Assembly (NCBI GenBank): GCA_043743785.1
Contig: JAYTVW010000141.1
Coordinates: forward strand, 36,614 to 100,613
DNA: 64,000 nt
Direction of reading: 5' to 3'
Source of the DNA: JAQTNA01 sp043743785
Lineage (GTDB): Bacteria; Pseudomonadota; Gammaproteobacteria; Burkholderiales; Rhodocyclaceae
A program made the translations under genes and the position numbers. Shown one piece after another: positions 48,191 through 56,584 of the stretch (the first letter of the stretch is position 1; each line of letters starts with the position of its first letter). Under the pieces are notes generated by a model. That model searched no databases. It saw only the letters and a list, made by a program, of their open reading frames with translations, and was not told the origin of the DNA.

Positions 48191-49281
48191 ACGCCTGGAA
48201 ACACTGGAACGTGGCCATCACCGGCATGAACGCCCGCCCGGAGAATCCGGCCCCGGGTTGCGCCGTGGCCCGCTGCCTGCGGGAAACGCCCGGTTTCGGC
48301 GGCCGTATCGTCGGCCTGGGCTACGAGACCCTGGATCCGGGTCTGTACCGGCACCCGCAGGGCGACGCGGGCTACCTGCTGCCCTATCCGGCGGCAGGCA
48401 GTGAGGTGCTGCTGGAGCGTCTGGAGGAAATCCTCGAAAGCGAGCGCATCAACGCCATCATTCCCTGCCTGGATGCGGAGTTGCCCAATTTCATCGCCCT
48501 GCAGCCGGCCCTGGCGCGGCGCGGCATCCGCCTGTGCCTGCCCAGCCGCGAGCAACTGCGGCAGCGCGACAAGGACCGCTTGCCGGCCCTGGGGCTGGCG
48601 ACGGGCATTGCTACGCCGGATGTTCGCCATGTGACGGATGAAGGTTTCTTCGACCGTTCTGAACAGGAGGCGGGCTGGGGCTGGCCCCTGGTGGTGAAGG
48701 GGCTGTTTTACGACGCCTACGTGGTGCACACGCCGGAGGAGGCCAGGAGCCGCTTCCGGCAACTGGTGGCCCAGTGGGGCTACCCGGTGCTGGTGCAGCC
48801 CTTCGTCAAGGGCGAGGAGGTGAATCTCATGGCCCTGGGAGATGGCCGTGGCGGTCTCCTGGGGCCGGTCATGATGAAGAAACAGGCGGTGACGGACAAG
48901 GGCAAGGCCTGGGCCGGCGTGGCCATCGACGACCCGGACCTGCTGTCTGCGGGCGAACGGCTCATGGCCACCCTCAACTGGCAAGGTCCCTTCGAGCTGG
49001 AAATGCTGCGGGACGCGGCAGGCCTTCTGCACCTCATCGAAATCAACCCGCGTTTTCCGGCCTGGGTCTATCTCTCCCACGGCGTGGGCCGCAACCTGCC
49101 GGCGGCCCTGCTGGCCCTCATGCAGGGCGTCTCCGCCGAATACATGGAGTTCGCTCCGCCCCGCCCTGGCACCACCTTCATCCGCTATGCCGAGGAAGTC
49201 ATTGTTTCCCTGGACGACCTCGTCGCCATGACGCTGCATGGCACCACGCCCCTGCCAACCCGCGCCCTGCGCGTCGCCTGA
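48187..49281 (+). CDS. ATP-grasp ligase
   Basis: The 364-residue protein has an N-terminal pre-grasp Rossmann part (WNVAITGMNARPENPAPG, INAIIPCLDAELPNFIALQ), then ATP-grasp elements: DKDRLPALGLATGIATPD, WPLVVKGLFYDAYVVHTPEE, PVLVQPFVKGEEVNLMALGD and the Mg-binding ELEMLRDAAGLLHLIEINPR. It would form an amide or peptide bond from a carboxyl phosphate. Next to a PqqD-like protein it may modify a peptide; next to the decarboxylase-like gene it may assemble a small amine. Substrate unknown. Confidence 0.83.
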   Translation: MNAWKHWNVAITGMNARPENPAPGCAVARCLRETPGFGGRIVGLGYETLDPGLYRHPQGDAGYLLPYPAAGSEVLLERLEEILESERINAIIPCLDAELPNFIALQPALARRGIRLCLPSREQLRQRDKDRLPALGLATGIATPDVRHVTDEGFFDRSEQEAGWGWPLVVKGLFYDAYVVHTPEEARSRFRQLVAQWGYPVLVQPFVKGEEVNLMALGDGRGGLLGPVMMKKQAVTDKGKAWAGVAIDDPDLLSAGERLMATLNWQGPFELEMLRDAAGLLHLIEINPRFPAWVYLSHGVGRNLPAALLALMQGVSAEYMEFAPPRPGTTFIRYAEEVIVSLDDLVAMTLHGTTPLPTRALRVA

Positions 49282-49294
49282 TAGAGCCTGAATC

Positions 49295-50674
49295 ATGAAC
49301 AAACTCGCCTGGGAAGTGCCGCGCATTGCCCCCATCGGCTTCAATCAGATCAACAAGTTCGGCCAGAGACGGCGCAACTGCGACGTGCGGGAGGCCATCG
49401 ACGGCGTGGCGGTGGAAGCGCTGGCGGTACGCTATGGCTCCCCTCTCTTCGTGGTGTCGGAAACAAAATTGCGCAGCAACGTGCGCCATCTGCAGCGCGC
49501 CTTCGCCGAGCGCCTGCCGCGGGTCATCCACGGCTGGTCCTACAAGACCCATTACAACGGCGCCGTCTGCAACGTCATGCACCAGGAAGGCTCCTGGGCC
49601 GAGGTGGTGTCCCGCTTCGAGTACGAGAAGGCGCGGGCACTGGGCGTGCCCGCGTCCCGCATTCTCTTCAATGGCCCTCACAAGCCCCGCGCCGTGCTGG
49701 AGCGGGCGCTGGCCGAGGGCGCCCACCTCCACGTGGATCATCTGGACGAACTGCAGCTCATCGAGGATATCGCCCGTGGGCGGGGGGAGCCGGCGGCCAT
49801 CGGCTTGCGGATCAATTTCGACACGGGTTTCACCGAGCCCTGGAGCCGCTTCGGCTTCAACCTGGAATCCGGCCAGGCCCATGAGGCCATCGCCATGGTG
49901 CTGGCCAGCCCCCACTTGCTTCTTGCGGCCCTGCATTGCCATATCGGCACCTTCATCCTGGATCCCCGTGCCTACGGCCGCTCCGTCGGCATCCTGTGCG
50001 AGCTCATGCGTTCGGTGGAAGAGCGGGGCGCGCCGCCCCTGGCGTATCTGGATATCGGCGGCGGTCTGCCATCGCGCAATGCCCTGCAGGGCATCTACCT
50101 GCCGCCGGAGCAGGCGGTGCCGGCCCTGGAAGAATACGTTGAAGTCATATCCGACGCCTTCCTGGCGGGGACGGACTACCGGCTGGTGCAGGGCCGGGAG
50201 CGGCCCGCCCTGGTGTTCGAAAGCGGCCGGGCGATGGTGGATGACGCCGAAGTGCTCATCACCTCCGTGGTGGGGCGCAAGCAACTGCCCGATGGCCGGC
50301 CGGCCGCCATCCTTGATGCGGGCATCAATCTGTTGTTTACCGCCTTGTGGTACGACCACCAGGTGCGCCCTGCGGCACCCCTGGCGGGGGAGCCACGGGA
50401 GACGGTGCTGTTCGGGCCAATGTGCATGAACATCGACGTGGTGCGCCGTGCGGTGCAATTGCCGCCCCTCACTCCGGGTGACCGTCTCGTGGTCTCGCCG
50501 GTGGGGGCTTACAACAATACCCAGTGGATGCAGTTCATCGAGTACCGGCCGGCGGTGGTCATGATCATGGCCGACGGCAGCGTCGAAGAAATCCGCACCG
50601 CCGAGGATCTGGCCTGCGTGACCGCCAACGAGCGCCTGCCGGCGCGCTTGGCCAGTCCCGGCCCGGGCGCCTGA
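49295..50674 (+). CDS. PLP-dependent decarboxylase (LysA/ornithine decarboxylase fold)
   Basis: The 459-residue fold-type III enzyme has the PLP lysine in HGWSYKTHYNGAVCNVM, HVDHLDELQLIEDIA, LRINFDTGFTEPWSRFGF, a substrate/PLP Gly loop LDIGGGLPSRNALQ and the Cys-containing GPMCMNIDVV (the Cys from the second subunit). It resembles diaminopimelate decarboxylase but differs at the active-site edges. It likely decarboxylates an amino acid or a peptide C-terminus. It follows the ATP-grasp gene by 13 bp. Confidence 0.82.
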   Translation: MNKLAWEVPRIAPIGFNQINKFGQRRRNCDVREAIDGVAVEALAVRYGSPLFVVSETKLRSNVRHLQRAFAERLPRVIHGWSYKTHYNGAVCNVMHQEGSWAEVVSRFEYEKARALGVPASRILFNGPHKPRAVLERALAEGAHLHVDHLDELQLIEDIARGRGEPAAIGLRINFDTGFTEPWSRFGFNLESGQAHEAIAMVLASPHLLLAALHCHIGTFILDPRAYGRSVGILCELMRSVEERGAPPLAYLDIGGGLPSRNALQGIYLPPEQAVPALEEYVEVISDAFLAGTDYRLVQGRERPALVFESGRAMVDDAEVLITSVVGRKQLPDGRPAAILDAGINLLFTALWYDHQVRPAAPLAGEPRETVLFGPMCMNIDVVRRAVQLPPLTPGDRLVVSPVGAYNNTQWMQFIEYRPAVVMIMADGSVEEIRTAEDLACVTANERLPARLASPGPGA

Positions 50675-50712
50675 GCATGCCGATTTTTCTCGTCACAACC
50701 ACGCCAAACATC

Positions 50713-51606
50713 ATGAAACCAAGCTATTCCATCGCATTTCTCGCCCTCTCTTCCCTTTTCCTGTCGCCGGGCGCGGCCTGCGCCGATGCGGGCTGGACGT
50801 CCTCCATGGGCCTCCAGGCCGCCAAGGGCAGCTACGCCGGTTCCCAGTTGCGGGACACGGTGAGCAGCTACGGCCTCGTGGCCGGCGCCGAGCACCCGGA
50901 TGGCAGCGGCCTCACCCTGGGCCTGAGCCATGCCGACGTGAACGCCACGCCCGGTACGGCGAGCACCCGCCAGGACGCCCTCTTCGCCAGCGGCCGCATG
51001 GGCTTCAAGGCAGAGGAACTGCCGGGCCGCCTGGGCCTGCGCCTGGACCTGCACGCCCTCCGCAACGACGACGCCAGCGGCGACACCAATGGCGTGCGCG
51101 TGGCGGCACCGCAAATTTCCTATCTTTCCGCGGACGCTGCCCGCTACCTGGACCTGGGCTACGCCCATTCCCGCTACCGCAACGACCTGGCCGTGCGCCA
51201 GTGGACGCCCAGCGTCGGCTTTGCCATGAACAAAGGCAGCGATTGGCTGCAGTTGCGCGGCTGGTTCATCGCGGCCAGCAACCCGGCCCGTGCCCAGGGC
51301 GTCAGTTCCACCTCCGCGCTGGAGGCCAAATGGACCCACTGGCTGGGCGCCAACGTCGCCGGCATCGACAAGCTGCGCGCCTCCGTGATCGTGGGCGAGC
51401 GTATCTACACCGTGGATGGGGACGCGGGCAGCGTGGCGAACCTGTCCGACCTGCAGAAAGGCGGCGCCAGCTTCGGCGCCGAGTGGAAAGTCGGCGCCCA
51501 CGCTTCCCTCCTCGCCCTGGTGGGACAGGATCGCTACCGCAATGTCGTGCTGGCCAACGACTACCGGCTGAATTACGCCTATGTCTGGCTGGCTTCCCAG
51601 TGGTGA
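50713..51606 (+). CDS. Secreted beta-barrel-like outer-membrane protein
   Basis: From the ATG giving a clear signal peptide (SIAFLALSSLFLSPGAACA) the protein is 297 residues. It alternates polar and hydrophobic residues and ends in YAYVWLASQW, a terminal aromatic typical of barrels. YaiO-like architecture is possible but not asserted. A further upstream ATG would add 12 residues. It is in the operon with the decarboxylase and the urea-transporter fusion. Confidence 0.65.
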   Translation: MKPSYSIAFLALSSLFLSPGAACADAGWTSSMGLQAAKGSYAGSQLRDTVSSYGLVAGAEHPDGSGLTLGLSHADVNATPGTASTRQDALFASGRMGFKAEELPGRLGLRLDLHALRNDDASGDTNGVRVAAPQISYLSADAARYLDLGYAHSRYRNDLAVRQWTPSVGFAMNKGSDWLQLRGWFIAASNPARAQGVSSTSALEAKWTHWLGANVAGIDKLRASVIVGERIYTVDGDAGSVANLSDLQKGGASFGAEWKVGAHASLLALVGQDRYRNVVLANDYRLNYAYVWLASQW

Positions 51607-51622
51607 TGACAAGGAGTCCGAC

Positions 51623-53803
51623 ATGAAAGCGCAAGGGCATCGCCGCGGCACGACGGAATTTTGGCAGCCGGGGCAGGCTTTGAATCCGCTGCTGGCTGCC
51701 TATGGTGCCCTGTTCCTGGCGGAGCGCCCCTGGATCGGCGCACTGGTGCTGGCGGCGACCTTTTGCGATCCCGCGACCGGCTGTGCCGGCTTGCTGGCGG
51801 GCGTCGCCGCCATGCTGTCCCGTCGTCTCCTGGGGCTGGGGGCGGCCGGCGAGGCGGAAGTGCTGAACGCCCTCTATGTTGGCCTGGTGCTGGGGTCCTT
51901 CCACGTCCTTGACGGCCGCCTCGCCGCCCTGGCCCTGCTGGGCGGCGTGCTGGTGCCCCTAGCCGCCGCCGCCCTGGCGCCGGCCCTGCTGCGGGCAGGC
52001 GGCATTCCCCTGCTGGGCGCCCCCTTTCTCGGCACCGCCTGGATACTGCTGCCGGCGGCCCGCGCCCTGGGTATTCCCCTGCGCACGGTCTTTCCGGTGC
52101 TGCCGCCGGTCCTCATGGACGTGCTGCCGGAAGGCTTGCGCTTCCTGCTGGCGGAGGCCGGCGCCCTGTTCTACGTCGCCAATCCGCTGTCCGGGCTGTT
52201 CGTGCTGGCCGCCGTCCTGGCCGCCTCCCGCGCATTAAGCCTGCTGGTCCTGGGGGGCGGCGCGGCGGCCTGGGGCCTGGTCATGCTGGTCGGTGTACTG
52301 CCGGGTTCCCCCTTGCCCCTCCTGGCCGCCTTCAACGGCGCCCTGGCGGCCATGATGCTGGGAGGCATGCTGGCGACCCCGTCCCGGCGCGCCCTGGCGG
52401 TGGCGGCGCTCGGGGTGGGGGTCGCCACGGCCCTGTCGGCCGGCCTGCTTGCCATCCTCTGGCCCCTGGGCGTGCCGCCCCTGTCCGCGCCCTTCCTGTT
52501 CGCCGTCTGGCTGCTGCGGGCCGCGTTACGGCCGGACCTGGGGGCCGCCTGGTCTCGCCATTGGCTGATTTTCCCGGCGCGACCGGAGACCGGCCTGGCG
52601 TCCCGCCGCCTCGCCCGGGCCCGCGGCGTGGACCCGGCCAGCGTCTCCCTGCGCCCACCCTTTGCCGGTGCCATGGAAGTCTCCCAGGGCCTGGACGGTC
52701 CCCATACCCACCAGGGACCCTGGCGCTATGCCCTGGATTTCGTGTGCCTGCGGGACGGCCGCAGTTTTGACGGCGAGGGTGCCAGCCTGGCGGATTACCT
52801 GTGCTTCGACCTGCCCGTGTTGTCCCCCGCCTGGGGCGTGGTGGCAAGTTGCCGGGACGGCATTCCCGACAACACACCGGGAACCTCCAACTTGACGGAA
52901 AACTGGGGCAACCATGTGCTGATTGCCCTGGCCAACGGCGACTGCGTACTGCTGGCCCACCTGCGCCAAGGCAGCGTCTACGTGGTCCCAGGACAGGCTG
53001 TGGTGCCGGGCACGCGTATTGGCTGTTGCGGCAATTCCGGTCGCTCCACCCAGCCCCACCTGCACTTGCATGTGCAACGGGGCAACTGGCTGGGCGCACC
53101 GACCCGGCCTTTCCATCTCTCCGGCTTTCTCACCCATGGAGCCTTTCTACTGGACAGCCTGCCGGCCGTCGGGTCGGCCGTGGAGGCTCCGGCTGCCGAG
53201 CCCCCCTTGGGCGCGGCCCTGGCCCTGTCCGCCGGGCGGAAGTGGAATTTCAGAATCGGCGAAGAAACGTGGTCCCTGTCGGTGGAGACGGGGCTGCTGG
53301 GGGCACTCGCCCTGGTCTCTCCCCGTGGTGGCCGGATACAGGCCTTTTCCGATGGGCGGCTGCTGGCCCTATTCCGGCGCCATGGGGCGGCGGACCCCGC
53401 TCTGGACGCCTTCAGCCTGGCCTTCGGCCTCACCCCCTGCGCCGAGGGCGCCCGGCACTGGCGGGACGCGCCCCTGGCGGATAGCTTGCCGCTGACAGCC
53501 TTTCAGCGCCTGCGGGTGGCGCTGCGCCATCCCTTCGGCGCCAATCTGGAATCTGCCTATGAACGCCATTGGGATGCCGACCGCGGCCTGTGGGTGCAGT
53601 GGGGCCATCACCGCTTGACGGCTCTTGGCGGCGACATCCTGGCGGACAGCGAAGGGCTGCTCAGCGAGAGCGCCGGGCCGGCCGGCTTTCGCCTGGCGGT
53701 GGACGGGCGGGTGCAGGTCCATGGCGAACTTGCCGGATTCGGCAACCGTGGCGACCATGGCATCCCTGCCTGGTCGGCTCCTTTTTCCTGCGCGATGCCA
53801 TGA
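51623..53803 (+). CDS. Urea transporter-like / M23 peptidase fusion
   Basis: Residues about 15-300 have ten or more hydrophobic segments with the urea-transporter pattern (LNALYVGLVLGSF, LLGAPFLGTAWILLP, NPLSGLFVLAAVL). Residues about 340-520 form an M23 metallopeptidase: His361/His363 and Asp372 in HTHQGPWRYALDF, and His479/His481 in HLHLHV, the zinc-binding and catalytic positions. The last 200 residues have no recalled domain. AAGGAG precedes the ATG. A membrane channel fused to a periplasmic peptidase could export or trim the product of the operon. Confidence 0.8.
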   Translation: MKAQGHRRGTTEFWQPGQALNPLLAAYGALFLAERPWIGALVLAATFCDPATGCAGLLAGVAAMLSRRLLGLGAAGEAEVLNALYVGLVLGSFHVLDGRLAALALLGGVLVPLAAAALAPALLRAGGIPLLGAPFLGTAWILLPAARALGIPLRTVFPVLPPVLMDVLPEGLRFLLAEAGALFYVANPLSGLFVLAAVLAASRALSLLVLGGGAAAWGLVMLVGVLPGSPLPLLAAFNGALAAMMLGGMLATPSRRALAVAALGVGVATALSAGLLAILWPLGVPPLSAPFLFAVWLLRAALRPDLGAAWSRHWLIFPARPETGLASRRLARARGVDPASVSLRPPFAGAMEVSQGLDGPHTHQGPWRYALDFVCLRDGRSFDGEGASLADYLCFDLPVLSPAWGVVASCRDGIPDNTPGTSNLTENWGNHVLIALANGDCVLLAHLRQGSVYVVPGQAVVPGTRIGCCGNSGRSTQPHLHLHVQRGNWLGAPTRPFHLSGFLTHGAFLLDSLPAVGSAVEAPAAEPPLGAALALSAGRKWNFRIGEETWSLSVETGLLGALALVSPRGGRIQAFSDGRLLALFRRHGAADPALDAFSLAFGLTPCAEGARHWRDAPLADSLPLTAFQRLRVALRHPFGANLESAYERHWDADRGLWVQWGHHRLTALGGDILADSEGLLSESAGPAGFRLAVDGRVQVHGELAGFGNRGDHGIPAWSAPFSCAMP

Positions 53804-53944
53804 TTTTCCTGTCCTCGCCACGCGAACTTTTCCTCTGCTGAAATCGAGTTCGCAACTTCGAAGTGCCTGGATGACGCCATGGGCCGGCAGTTCGTCTGGC
53901 GTAATCGGCATACGGCTTGGTTGTCACGAGAAGGCGGCGAATCC

Positions 53945-53998
53945 TTACGGATTTGTAATGACATCGCCACATTGCTGACAGGGTTCAAGGCCGATCAT
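53945..53998 (+). promoter_or_regulatory. Heavy-metal response-regulator promoter, copy 3
   Basis: Box TTACGGATTTGTAAT (53945-53959), 33 bp spacer, then GATCAT (53993-53998). The next gene is the small ORF at 54132. Confidence 0.65.
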
Positions 53999-54131
53999 GG
54001 CAGGTGAGGTCCGTAGCTCGACTCGGCAATCGTGGGGCGTTGATGCGCCGTACCGCTGACGGCAGGTCCCCGGCCCCCGGAATCCCCAGGGCGATACCCC
54101 GCCTTGGCACCATCCCAATGAGGAGAGCGTC

Positions 54132-54341
54132 ATGAGCACCAACGCCATATCCCCCAGCCCCTCCATCGTTGCCAGTACGGCACGTACCTCAGCCGAGAGC
54201 CGGCAAACCCGGGACACCCAAGAGGCCGAGCGCCGCAAGACGCAGATTCAAGAGGGCATCCGGCGCCAGGCAGAGAGGCTGCAGCCGGCCGTGAATGCCC
54301 AAGGACAACCGATAGGCGTGCTGATCAACACCTTTGCTTGA
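54132..54341 (+). CDS. Small unknown protein behind metal-responsive promoter
   Basis: A 69-residue, Ser/Thr/Gln/Arg-rich hydrophilic product with no signal peptide (SAESRQTRDTQEAERRKTQI). GAGGAGAG precedes the ATG. The box 173 bp upstream has the same layout as those of czcE and copK. No family recognised. Confidence 0.6.
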   Translation: MSTNAISPSPSIVASTARTSAESRQTRDTQEAERRKTQIQEGIRRQAERLQPAVNAQGQPIGVLINTFA

Positions 54342-54366
54342 ACCCTGGATGTGTACTTGCCAGGAC

Positions 54367-55638
54367 TCAATTCAACAGACTGGAAATAGCAAAGATCGGT
54401 TTCAAGCCAACCCCAAAGCGGGCGATAGCTTCGCGCTGCCTACGGAGTTCGCCGTAGGGCAGATAGTGGATGCCCAGTTCGCCGATGCGCGAGAAGGCCG
54501 GACGCTTCACCTGCTGGCGCACATCCGCCTCGCGCTCGTCCGGCGCCACCAGGAACAAGCCTTCGCAGACCTTCACCGGGCTGCCGAAGGCCAGATCGAG
54601 CAGGCGCACGATACCGGAGTAGATGGAGGTCGTGTGTTCGACTTCGAACGCGGCGACCGCATGGCCGCCGTTGGGCTGCAGCCAGATCACATCAATCAGG
54701 CGCACCGCATCGGCACCCGGCATGCTGGCCATGGGCTCCGGCAACGCCACCAGGCAACCATCACTCAAACATCCTTCGCCATACGGGCGGCTGCGGTCGT
54801 TGGCCGCAATCCACACCGCAAACCCCAGTGCCTTGCCCAGGTCGCGTAGCCAGCCCTGGACCTGGGTATGGGTCTCGTCGCCCTCCTGGGCGGAAGCCAG
54901 CGTGCGGCGCTGCGCCGCCGTTTCCTCGCGCACCCGGGCAAGGTCGGCCTGCCACGCCTGTTCCGCCTGTTCGTCCCCATCCAGGGGTGGCGCCGGATAG
55001 CGCCCCGTGCCGATGTCGAACAGCAGGCCGGCGATGGCGCCGAGATCATTGGAGAGCAGCTTGCGATGGCGCTCGTTCAAGGCCAGGATGCCTTGGCGCA
55101 TGGCCAGATAGTGCTCCCAGCGTCCGAGCTTGACCTTGGCGCCGGTGAGGGCGTTGTAGCCGTTGACAATGGCCGTGTTGAAGGGCGGCATCAGCGTTGG
55201 ATGGATGAAGTAGAGCAGATTTGCGACCGCTGGCCCCAGACCCTTGATGCCGATCTCGTCGATTTGCCGGATCGCCTGGACGATGCCGTCCTCGCTGTCG
55301 CAGCCATTGCAGGTGTGCAGCAGGCGGGCGAAGGCCCGTTGGTTGCCCGGGTTCTCATAGATGTCCGGAATGCGCAGCTTGGGCTTCCAGAGGAAGGCAT
55401 GGTCGGCCCCCTTGAATATCTGGCGCTGTTCCGCGACCGAGCCGACCACGGTTTCCAGCGACGACCCGCGGTAGGCATTGCCGAAACTGCCGGCCTCGAT
55501 GTCCTGCACCACCTGCGCGATGCCGCGGCGTATGGAGCGGAAATTCTTTAATCGCTCGGCCCACAGGAACCAGGTGGAATAGGTGCCGAGAGGGTCTTCC
55601 TTCCAGCGTTGAATCAGGGTGCAGATCGGATCGGTCAT
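54367..55638 (-). CDS. Unknown DNA-interaction protein, nuclease-like C-terminus
   Basis: The 423-residue protein has an N-terminal helical part with a helix-hairpin-helix-like IGIKGLGPAVANLLYFIHPT, as in DNA glycosylases, and a C-terminal half with IDVIWLQPNGGHAVAAFEVE followed by HTTSIYSGIVRLLDLAFG. The Asp and ExE pattern is compatible with a PD-(D/E)XK-like nuclease, and similar C-termini occur in restriction-type proteins from memory. No methyltransferase partner is adjacent. It stands alone in the metal island; function uncertain. Confidence 0.6.
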   Translation of the reverse strand: MTDPICTLIQRWKEDPLGTYSTWFLWAERLKNFRSIRRGIAQVVQDIEAGSFGNAYRGSSLETVVGSVAEQRQIFKGADHAFLWKPKLRIPDIYENPGNQRAFARLLHTCNGCDSEDGIVQAIRQIDEIGIKGLGPAVANLLYFIHPTLMPPFNTAIVNGYNALTGAKVKLGRWEHYLAMRQGILALNERHRKLLSNDLGAIAGLLFDIGTGRYPAPPLDGDEQAEQAWQADLARVREETAAQRRTLASAQEGDETHTQVQGWLRDLGKALGFAVWIAANDRSRPYGEGCLSDGCLVALPEPMASMPGADAVRLIDVIWLQPNGGHAVAAFEVEHTTSIYSGIVRLLDLAFGSPVKVCEGLFLVAPDEREADVRQQVKRPAFSRIGELGIHYLPYGELRRQREAIARFGVGLKPIFAISSLLN

Positions 55639-55694
55639 CGTGGCAAGCGGGTTATTTGGGCCGCATGATTATGACCAATCCGACGTCACGTTGG

Positions 55695-55748
55695 TGACGG
55701 AAACGTAATGGACGGGTCAGCGTCTCGTTATGGTGCCGCGCCTAAGAT
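55695..55748 (+). promoter_or_regulatory. Heavy-metal response-regulator promoter, copy 4
   Basis: Box TGACGGAAACGTAAT (55695-55709), 33 bp spacer, then TAAGAT (55743-55748). It drives czcE. Confidence 0.75.
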
Positions 55749-55812
55749 GGCATCACGGTCTGAGGAAGACCACCACCCTGTTCGATGAACGTGATGACTC
55801 AAGGAGAGCGCC

Positions 55813-56202
55813 ATGAAAGCCAAAATTGCAAGCCTGATCCTGACCGCCGTGCTCGGTGCGACCAGCACGACACCGGTCCTCGCCCACGAGGACACTTCCG
55901 AGGCGGCGACCCTGCACTGGATAAGCCATCTCGCCGAAGCGCCGAGCCAACCGACAGCAAATGAACGGGCGCCCTTTGGCTACGCCGCCGCCGGGCCGGC
56001 GGAGCGCAGCATCACGCTCGAGGGCGACGCCCGTTATCTCAACGTGACCCGCGGCGAGACGGTCCAGATCAACCTGGCCGGCAAGAGCGTGATCTGGACC
56101 TTCGATACCCTCGGCACCCGTTCCTTCGCCTTGGACAAGATCATCCCGGGCGCGGGCAACATCACCGTCTATGTGGCCGAAAACCCAGCCTACCAAGGCT
56201 GA
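55813..56202 (+). CDS. czcE: CzcE-family periplasmic copper-binding protein
   Basis: The 129-residue protein has a signal peptide ending near VLAHE and the CzcE core ARYLNVTRGETVQINLAGKS, IWTFDTLGTRSFALDKIIPG. CzcE of Cupriavidus binds Cu(II) in the periplasm and is metal-induced. Length and fold match. AAGGAG precedes the ATG. It has its own metal-responsive promoter. Confidence 0.85.
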   Translation: MKAKIASLILTAVLGATSTTPVLAHEDTSEAATLHWISHLAEAPSQPTANERAPFGYAAAGPAERSITLEGDARYLNVTRGETVQINLAGKSVIWTFDTLGTRSFALDKIIPGAGNITVYVAENPAYQG

Positions 56203-56210
56203 CATTGCGC

Positions 56211-56264
56211 TGACGCGTTTGTAATCGCCGCGTTGGCAAGCTGTCAGGTGTCCGGCCCTAAGAT
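56211..56264 (+). promoter_or_regulatory. Heavy-metal response-regulator promoter, copy 5
   Basis: Box TGACGCGTTTGTAAT (56211-56225), 33 bp spacer, then TAAGAT (56259-56264). It drives copK and shares the exact spacing and the TAAGATGG end with the czcE promoter. Confidence 0.77.
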
Positions 56265-56305
56265 GGATCTCGGTTATCCCACACACTCTCTCGAGGAGAA
56301 AAACC

Positions 56306-56584
56306 ATGTTGAAGAAGCTTCTGATGATTGCCGCCACCTGTGCCGTGGCCACCTCCGCTCTGGCCGTCGATGCGGCCCAGGTCGAGCAGTCCATTCCGCT
56401 CAAGGACGGTTCGACGGTCTACATCTTCAAGGACGGCAAGATGTCCATGGAGAGCAAGCTCGGCAACGCCGTGCGCATGAAACAGGGCCATGTCATGGAA
56501 ACCAAGGATGGCCAGAAGATCATGATGTACGGCGACGAGGTGATGCGCCTCGACAGCCTGCTGCATAAGGACCACAAGGGCTAA
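56306..56584 (+). CDS. copK: CopK periplasmic copper-binding protein
   Basis: The 92-residue protein has a signal peptide (LLMIAATCAVATSALA), then the CopK core VEQSIPLKDGSTVYIFKDGK, MSMESKLGNAVRMKQGHVME, TKDGQKIMMYGDEVMRLD. CopK of Cupriavidus binds Cu(I) through methionines and then Cu(II); the Met-rich stretch is retained here. Its stop overlaps the convergent HD-GYP gene. Confidence 0.9.
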   Translation: MLKKLLMIAATCAVATSALAVDAAQVEQSIPLKDGSTVYIFKDGKMSMESKLGNAVRMKQGHVMETKDGQKIMMYGDEVMRLDSLLHKDHKG

